64,000 bases of DNA from positions 525,001 to 589,000 of the forward strand of contig JAAOOA010000098.1 in assembly GCA_012861695.1 (NCBI GenBank), read 5' to 3'. The position numbers were made by a program, and so were the translations under genes. Position 1 is the stretch's first letter, and every line of letters starts with the position of its first letter. The notes below the pieces were generated by a model. It saw only the letters and a list, made by a program, of their open reading frames with translations, did not search any database and was not told the origin of the DNA. Below, piece after piece: positions 56,841 through 64,000 of this stretch. Source of the stretch: Trematomus loennbergii (Eukaryota; Chordata; Actinopteri; Perciformes; Nototheniidae).

Positions 56841-57686
56841 TCCGTGGCGCACTAGTAAAGCGCAGGGCTCGAGTGGTTTTGCTCTTGGGACTCGGGTTTG
56901 AGTCCAGCATGAACTTTTTTGTTATTTTCATGTCGCTACACACTGAATATTACGTTTGAATAGAGGACTCCTAATATTGTTTGCCGAGACCAACATTAAT
57001 GACCCATCAGCATTTTAAAGTCTAAGTATCCCTGCACATGCAGCAATGACATTTCTGCTGCTATCTTTGTAAAACGAGTTAACAGTCACATCTTATCTGG
57101 ATGAGTGCTGCAGAATACTGTGTGTGTAGTCTTTCATATTAAACATGATCGCTGGTAGATAGCCACAGAAGTCTTAACACAGTTTAACCTGGGTGGATCA
57201 CAGTTTCCTGGGCGGATCGCCGTTTACCTGAGCGGGTCACAGTTTAACACAGATGAAGACTTCTCCAGCACGCTGCTTTCAAACTGTGAGTAAACACCGT
57301 GTGCTTCACTTGGAGGCTGTCTGAAGGTGTACACAGGTCTCAGTGGACTTAGTATCACATTAGGAACGATATTCAGTGATAAATCGGGCAACAATAGCTG
57401 GTTTAAATGATTTATTGGAGCTCGCAATGTTTTGAACAGACATCCCCAGTCAACTCGTTTCTTTTTTTGTAGTCTCGCTGTTCGCGTCCGGATATCGCCA
57501 TCGTAACCACAACCTCACACACTGGTACTGAATGTGCTTCAAAGTCTTCCTACCGAGCCAAATATACCAAAACATTTATGTAAACGACAGAAGAAGCGAT
57601 CGAAATGTGTATTTCAGTCGAAGGCCACGCCCCTCACATCTGTGCCCCAGTTGATCGGGGAACCAGGGGAACAGTTAATCCGGAAA
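56841..57686 (-). repeat. Ginger1 right terminal inverted repeat
   Basis: Inverted partner of 49,094-49,953. Its inner edge coincides with a tRNA-like stretch (TGGCGCACTAG, then GGTTTGAGTCC, then a T6 run at about 56,913). Confidence 0.85.
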
Positions 57687-57976
57687 CCGGCCGTCTTTCC
57701 TGCAACGGCAGTTTTTCTGTATTTCCTCTATCCTGTAATATGAATTGATCGCTTTAAACTCCGCACACGGAGCTGATTGGTCAGCAGGCGGTGCTTTCAC
57801 TGAGTTGATCTCTTAGCCTGCCACCTAACCTGCTCCGGAGCAGGTTTGCCGCTCAGCATAAATGACCATGGGATCTAGCCTGCTAAAAAGAGAACCAGCG
57901 TCGTAGGACCGGAAAGCCAGTTTTCCCTGAAGTTAGCCGGCTAAGCGAAAATCCAGCTTCGTAGTACAGGCCTCAG

Positions 57977-59580
57977 GTGTTTGATGCGGTTCAAGAGACT
58001 CAACATGAAAGAAAAATAAACAAGTAAAGAGAGACACAAGGATGAAACAACTCCAAAACATATAATGGCTACAAAGAAACAATAAACAATAACAGAGACA
58101 CAAAATGACTCAGCTAGATGCTACAGAAATGACCACAAAGTGACTTAAAATCAATGCAGAGAGTTTCAAAAGTAAAGCAAAAAAAATGAAAGGAGACTCA
58201 AAAAGATGACAAAATAAACCTCAAATGAGCAAAATATAAACAAATTAATAAAAACAACTACTAAAAGTGGCTACTAAAGTCTGTGTATCTTGCCCTTTTC
58301 ATGTTGTTCTATGTCCTTTGCTGCTGTAACATTTAAATGTCCCTCATTGTGGGACATTTAAAGACAAATATTATCTTGTCTTATAAACCACCCAGGGTAT
58401 CAGCCATGCTTCAGCTCAGTAGACTGCAATTTACACAGCCATGCTTTTGGCTTAATGTAATGTATCTGTATGCAGTTCACTTATTCATCCTTTTTTACAT
58501 CCATGTTAGATAGCTAGCTAGATTGTTAAAATGTTCACTAGCTAATTTAAGGGACATTTATTTCTGTCTCTAGGTTAACTTGTTTGTTTACATGTCGGGG
58601 ACATTTGTCTGGCCTTCTGGAAGTGAGAGTAACCTTTTGGCATGTGGTTTAGCATGGAGTTTATATTTGATATGCTTCAGTTCTTTGTAGTTCCTAGAGG
58701 AGAAATCTACACCAAGAGACACTACAGTTATTGTATGTCCTTGAGGTTTCAGGACATGTTCATCCTGTCACTAACATTAGAGTGTGAGAGTGGTGGGGCT
58801 ACAGAGGGTGAATATAAGTACTATTTCCTATAGAGTGGTGCACTGATGATGCATTTGTGTATGCTGACCCAGGAGTTAGCTTCACAAGGGATCACTTGAA
58901 AAACAAAAGGATTTCTCCATGTGATTTGTGATTATTGCAGAAAATAATCTCTGTGTCAAATAAACGTTTCTGTTACTCACACGTTTTGATAGCAGGATAA
59001 TCTCCACAAAATAACACCACTTTATGATTGCAGACCTTTTCACACTGGGACACAACCTGCTTCCAACCTGCTTTTACCCCACTATATTTGTCATCCCCTC
59101 CTGTGCAGCGATAACCACGTATCTCCAGATGATTTTGAATGGTTAAGATGAACTAGGATCAAGTATTTATTTATGTGTTGAGGCAGTTCACCTCCTTAAG
59201 CTATATGCCTTTAAAAGCCTCTTGGATCAGCTGGAAAATGCATCGTCACAAAGTTGTTTATCTGAAAAAACTCAAAAGTTGACTTTTTAGAGATTCGTGG
59301 TTCTCACAGGACAAAGCTACACACATATATAGATCTCATAGAATCTGCAGTGCTGCAGAATAAACAAACCAAAGGAGTTCAACCAATCTAACATAGCATT
59401 GATGCAGCAGTAATACTATTCCACTAAATGTTTTATATAATATGGAACAATATGCTGCACAGTTACCACTAGAGCACCCAAAACAACCTCACAAGTAAGG
59501 TTTTGAATGCAGGATGTTTATTGTTTTTTTTCACTCTGTGAGAGCAACTGAAAATAATCCCTGTTTGTGTACCTGTCCAG
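57977..59580 (+). other. Non-coding stretch, copy of 19,112-20,723
   Basis: Repeats the unit 1 stretch, including the LINE-tail-like segment and the AGAGTGGTGCA fragment at 58,832. No gene seen. Confidence 0.5.
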
Positions 59581-59691
59581 GTGATGAGGCTGTTATGAAA
59601 CAAAGGGAGGAGCTGCAGACAGGGGGAGTTGAAGGTGAAATTATGCCAGACTCCATTTCACACTTCGACAGAGCAGGATGAAGAAAACAGG
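59581..59691 (+). CDS. Exon-like segment of an unknown gene (unit 2)
   Basis: Counterpart of 20,724-20,837 with the same CCAG acceptor, GTGAGTG donor and TGA (59,679-59,681). It is 3 bp shorter, so the frame is kept. It reads DEAVMKQREELQTG then GVEGEIMPDSISHFDRAG. Function unknown. Confidence 0.3.
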
Positions 59692-59922
59692 GTGAGTGTT
59701 AACAAAAGGCTCTGCTGGGGTTTAAAGACATTAATCATTTCATCTGTTATACTGTATGTCAGAAAATTAATTTTAAACAAAAATATATACTTCCTGGAGT
59801 CGAAGGTGACATTTTCAAATGTTGTGAACCTTTGTTATTTCCATGTAACAGCACAGTCAGAATGGAGAGCAGCCCGTCTGAAGTCTGACTGATTTGTTTT
59901 ATTTAAACCAAGTTTATCATTA

Positions 59923-60426
59923 GGCAAGGCAGGTTCATTTATATAGCACCTTTCAACACAAGGCAATTCAAAGTGCTTTACAAAAGTGAAAGACATTTAG
60001 AGCATTAAGAAACATATTATGAAATGGCATTTAAAAACACTCATTTAAAAGCAAAGATAATAAAACATGCAGATACTCACCGTCCTCTATTATGCTGGTT
60101 TATACGTTTGTTTTCCATGGCAGTGTATGTGCTATGCATATTGTCCTTGAATGTCTGTTTATTTGCAGGCATAGGAGAACAACACTTTAAAAATGTGTAC
60201 GAACTGGTTTTGCTTTAGGCAAGGCAAGGCAAGTTTATTTATAGATCACCTTTCAACACAAGGCAATTCAAAGTGCTTTACAAAAATGAAAGACATTAAG
60301 AAAATGGCATTTAAAAACAGTCATTAAAAAGCAAAGATAATAAAATAAACATTAAAAGATGAAATACATGAATCAAAGTTACAGTGCAGTTTAAGATATG
60401 AATAGTTCAATTAAAAGCAGCGGCAA
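59923..60426 (-). mobile_element. L2 3' fragments before L1 copy B
   Basis: Same arrangement as 21,093-21,593: a first L2 tail, a spacer with the GEQHFKNVYELVLL text, then a second L2 tail ending AAAAGCAGCGGCAA. Confidence 0.8.
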
Positions 60427-61724
60427 ATCGTACTTCACAGCAATACTCCCTTCCATACCAACCCTGCTTTGCCAGGTGCACTTAGAGATGGGATAACTAA
60501 GATGTGGCACACCCAGGGAATCAAAACATTTGGGGATCTCTACGAGAATAACTTACTTATGACCTTTGGACAGCTGTGTAATTCCTTCAGCCTCCCAACT
60601 ACTAATTTCTTCAAATATTTGCAAGTCAGACACTTTTTAAGCACACTTCATGGGGAAAACTCCACTCCCTTAAAGTCTCTCCGAATTGACAATGTTCTAA
60701 AGGAGTTAAACACCCCAGAGGTATACTTTCCTTGACATATAACCGCATTCTGGCCTTTACAGAGGTTAAACCCCTGAATTCTAGGACCAAGTGGGAGCAA
60801 GACCTGAGTTGTACCTTTGGAGACTTAAAATGGGAGTCATTATGTGAGGAGGCCCTCACTTTCTCATACAACAGCCGACATAAACTTTTGCACTTTAACA
60901 TTATTCAAAGAACCTACTTTTCACCAGAAAGACTTCATAGGATAAATCAATCAATTTCAGATCTTTGCCCTAGATGTACTACAGAGACAGGAAGCCTAAT
61001 TCACATGTTCTGGGATTGTAATAAATTAAAGCACTACTGGGGGTCAATATGGGAGATTCTTAAAGAGATTTCTGGGATTCCTTGTACACCTAAGTGTCGC
61101 CCTGTTAGGTGACATTTCTGACATCCCTTCACACAAAAGGAATAAGGTGCGCCTAATCAAACTGGCCATGATTGCTGGCAACAAATGTATTGCTCTATTA
61201 TGGAAGAGTGCAGAACCCCCCCCCATATCCATGTGGCTCAAAGAAATCTCCTCCTACATGATGTGAGAACAAATTATGTTTAATCTTAAAAGAAAGCCAC
61301 ATCTCTTTGATAAGTGTTGGTCTGGCTTTAGGAATGATATAGAAACATCCAACAACCTATTGTAGGCTGAAGAAATGCTATGACAAATACACATGCATTT
61401 GCTGAAGCAAGTATAGTTGAATCTTACTTTCTCCTTTTTTGACGATTACTGCACAGTGTGGCCCTGTCTGGAGGTAGGGGTGGGTGGGACTGGTCTTAGG
61501 GGTTTTCTGTTTCTGTTTTGTCATGTCATTGTGTATTTTGGTTTATTTTTGTCAATGCTATTACTGTAATGGTCTTTTTATGTTATTATCATTATTGTTT
61601 TGTCATATTGTTTTGTCATCTTTTTTGTATTTTTTTTATATAGCACCTGTAATTGTACTCTGTATTTTCTCCTGTTATTGTGTTATGTGGGAAAAACCAT
61701 AAATAGTGTTAAAATGTTTTTTTT
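60427..61724 (+). mobile_element. 5'-truncated L1 nested in L2 (copy B)
   Basis: Same ends and flanking duplication as copy A. The ORF is split by indels into 60,469-60,735 and 60,732-61,112, with CPRCTTETGSLIHMFWDC conserved. After it only about 35 bp of L2 remain before the sequence jumps to the equivalent of 23,755, a deletion of roughly 830 bp. Confidence 0.88.
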
Positions 61725-61894
61725 AAAGCAGCGGCAAGAAGAAAGGTCTTCAGCCTGTCAATCCAAATCCTAGGTATTTATAAGATTTAATTATTTCGAT
61801 GTGTGTACTTTTGCCATCTCTGCCTGCAGCTCAGGGAAAGATCAGGTTTTGATGTGGTTCAAGAGACTCAAAATGAAAGAAACATAAACAAGTA

Positions 61895-62296
61895 AATGGC
61901 ATTTAAAAACACTAATTTAAAGCAAAGATAATAAAACATGTAGATACTCACCATCCTCTGTTATGCTGGTTTATACGTTTGTTTTCCATGGCAATGCATG
62001 TGCTATGTATATTGTCCTTGAATGTCTGTTTATTTGCAGGCATAGGAGAACAACACTTTAAAATGTGTACGAACTGGTTTTGCTTTAGGCAAGGCAAGGC
62101 AAGTTTATTTATAGATCACCTTTCAACACAAGGCAATTCAAAGTGCTTTACAAAAATGAAAGACATTAAGAAAATGGCATTTAAAAACAGTCATTAAAAA
62201 GCAAAGATAATAAAACAAACATTAAAAGACGAAATACATGAATCAAAGTTACAGTGCAGTGTAAGATATGAATAGTTCAATTAAAAGCAGCGGCAA
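61895..62296 (-). mobile_element. L2 3' fragment before L1 copy C
   Basis: Second tandem copy of the block in unit 2, equivalent to 23,891-24,296. Confidence 0.8.
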
Positions 62297-63588
62297 ATCG
62301 TACTTCACAGCAATACTCCCTTCCATACCAACCCTACTTTGCCAGGTGCACTTAGAGATGGGATAACTAAGATGTGGCACACCCAGGGAATCAAAACATT
62401 TGGGGATCTCTACGAGACTAACTTACTTATGACCTTTGGACAGCTGTGTAATTCCTTCAGCCTCCCAACTACTAATTTCTTCAAATATTTGCAAGTCAGA
62501 CACTTTTTAAGCACACTTCATGGGAAAACTCCACTCCCTTAAAGTCTCTCCGAATTGACAATGTTCTAAAAGGAGTTAAACACCCCAGAGTTATACTTTC
62601 CTTGACATATAACCGCATTCTGGCCTTTACAGAGGTTAAACCCCTGAATTCTAGGACCAAGTGGGAGCAAGACCTGAGTTGTACCTTTGGAGACTTAAAA
62701 TGGGAGTCATTATGTGAGGAGGCCCTCACTTTCTCATACAACAGCCGACATAAACTTTTGCACTTTAACATTATTCAAAGAACCTACTTTTCACCAGAAA
62801 GACTTCATAGGATAAATCAATCAATTTCAGATCTTTGCCCTAGATGTACTACAGAGACAGGAAGCCTAATTCACATGTTCTGGGATTGTAATAAATTAAA
62901 GCACTACTTGGGGTCAATATGGGAGATTCTTAAAGAGATTTCTGGGTATTCCTTGTACACCTAAGTGTCGCCCTGTTAGGTGACATTTCTGACATCCCTT
63001 CACACAAAAGGAATAAGGTGCGCCTAATCAAACTGGCCATGATTGCTGGCAACAAATGTATTGCTCTATTATGGAAGAGTGCAGAACCCCCCCCCCCCAT
63101 ATCCATGTGGCTCAAAGAAATCTCCTCCTACATGATGTGAGAACAAATTATGTTTAATCTTAAAAGAAAGCCACATCTCTTTGATAAGTGCTGGTCTGGC
63201 TTTAGGAATGATATAGAAAACATCCAACAACCTATTGTAGGCTGAAGAAATGCTATGACAAATACACATGCATTTGCTGAAGCAAGTATAGTTGAATCTT
63301 ACTTTCTCCTTTTTGACGATTACTGCACAGTGTGGCCCTGTCTGGAGGTAGGGGTGGGTGGGACTGGTCTTAGGGGTTTTCTGTTTCTGTTTTGTCATGT
63401 CATTGTGTATTTTGGTTTATTTTGTCAATGCTATTACTGTAATGGTCTTTTTATGTATCATCATTATTGTTTTGTCATCTTTTTTGTATTTCTTTTTTAT
63501 ATAGCACCTGTAATTGTACTCTGTATTTTCTCCTGTTATTGTGTTATGTGTGGGAAAAACCAATAAATAGTGTTAAAATGTTTTAAAA
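62297..63588 (+). mobile_element. 5'-truncated L1 nested in L2 (copy C)
   Basis: Complete to its tail, unlike copy A'. Open parts are 62,339-62,542 and 62,602-62,964. Same 14-bp flank at 62,283-62,296 and about 63,589-63,602. Confidence 0.88.
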
Positions 63589-63602
63589 AAAAGCAGCGGC
63601 AA

Positions 63603-64000
63603 GAAGAAAGGTCTTCAGCCTGGATTTAAAAGTAGTCAGAGTTGCAGCGGACCGGCAGGTTTCTGGGAGTTTGTTCCAGATATTTGGAGCATAATAACTG
63701 AACTTCTCCATGTTTAGTTTCTGACTCTGGGGACAGGAAGCAGACCCGTCCCTGAAGACCTGAGAGTTCTGGATAATTCATAATTTAGCAGTAGGTCAGA
63801 AATGTATTTGGCCTAAACCATTCAAAGCTTTATAAACCAGCAGCAGTATTTTGAAATCTATTCTTTGACAGACAGGAAGCCAGTGTAAAGACTTCAGAAC
63901 AGGACTGATCCACTTTCTTAGTGTCAGTGAGGAACCAGTGTAAAGACTTCAGAACAGGACTGATCCACTTTCTTAGTGTCAGTGAGGAACCAGTGTAAAG
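63603..64000 (-). mobile_element. L2 ORF fragment with 55-bp repeat, cut by window end
   Basis: Inverted L2 C-terminal coding sequence as at 22,899. From about 63,883 the 55-bp unit (GTGTAAAGACTTCAGAACAG) is repeated at least twice and runs off the window. Confidence 0.85.

Larger units (their letters stand above)
49094..57686 (+). mobile_element. Autonomous Ginger1 DNA transposon, 8.6 kb
   Basis: Flanked by CCGG (49,090-49,093 and 57,687-57,690), the known Ginger1 target duplication. The MITE in unit 1 has one GGCCGGCC at this site (about 18,302). The ends, TGTTCCGGATTAACTG and the inverted CAGTTAATCCGGAAA, start like Gypsy LTR ends. It carries one spliced transposase gene with integrase, Ulp1 and PHD domains, and no reverse transcriptase, gag or LTR. 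Terminal inverted repeats are about 850 bp. A Rex1-like LINE, SINE fragments and a GATA/GACA array are nested within it. Confidence 0.9.
48283..57973. mobile_element. MITE, inverted relative to unit 1, split by Ginger1
   Basis: Same terminal repeats (AGGCCTGTACTACGAAGC) and same flanking CAG (48,280-48,282 and 57,974-57,976) as 18,016-19,108. The interior reads in the opposite direction: its left end here matches the complement of the right end in unit 1. The Ginger1 element at 49,094-57,686 lies inside. Confidence 0.85.

Noticed and set aside
56841..56925. Genuine tRNA gene
   Set aside because: Only the A- and B-box-like text is good. The acceptor and T stems do not pair properly, so it is at most tRNA-derived.
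49094..57686. Integrase read as a Gypsy retrotransposon or retroviral remnant
   Set aside because: There is no reverse transcriptase, RNase H, gag or LTR. Terminal inverted repeats, a CCGG duplication and Ulp1/PHD exons fit Ginger1 instead.

Overview
The window looks like a piece of a teleost fish genome, probably a spiny-rayed fish. The evidence is vertebrate-style split genes with GT/AG introns, a FISNA-NACHT-LRR receptor of the type expanded in fish, a fragment resembling the fish GPCR gene gpr119, and a fish-like transposon load (L2, L1, Rex1-like, hAT, Ginger1, SINEs, long GT microsatellites). No bacterial genes, rRNA, tRNA genes or CRISPR arrays were seen.

Layout. The window holds two tandem copies of one unit. 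Unit 1 runs from about 1 to 24,810 and unit 2 from about 24,814 to beyond 64,000. Each unit starts with a GT microsatellite just upstream of exon 1 of an NLR gene. It continues with a RING exon, a large FISNA-NACHT exon, three LRR exons, linker exons and a final CARD exon. Unit 1 also keeps degraded pieces of a FIIND domain between LRR and CARD, so the ancestor was probably NLRP1-like (NACHT-LRR-FIIND-CARD) with an added N-terminal RING. Splice phases chain correctly through most of unit 1. Both NACHT exons carry frameshifts, two of them shared, and unit 2 is more damaged. Both genes are best called pseudogenes unless the indels are assembly errors.

Downstream of the NLR, each unit carries a TIR element, LTR-like sequence, a foldback repeat with a 57-bp array, a second GT microsatellite, a truncated gpr119-like fragment (TM1-TM2 only), a repeat with a 37-bp minisatellite interrupted by an L2-like LINE, a 1.1-kb MITE, an exon-like segment of unknown gene, and L2 fragments with an L1 inserted in them.

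Unit 2 has grown by insertion and array expansion. A BED-finger hAT relic, a near full-length L2 and an 8.6-kb Ginger1 DNA transposon each have a target-site duplication, and unit 1 shows the matching empty site. Four minisatellites are longer in unit 2, including an 18-bp coding repeat next to the CARD. Ginger1 encodes a spliced Gypsy-integrase-like transposase (H2C2, DD35E, GPY) followed by a Ulp1 protease and a PHD finger, and has roughly 850-bp terminal inverted repeats. It sits inside a MITE that is inverted relative to unit 1.

Limits. No alignment or search was run. Paralogue comparisons were made by eye, and repeat family names are from memory of typical ends and motifs. The two units could be collapsed-out haplotypes rather than a true tandem duplication.
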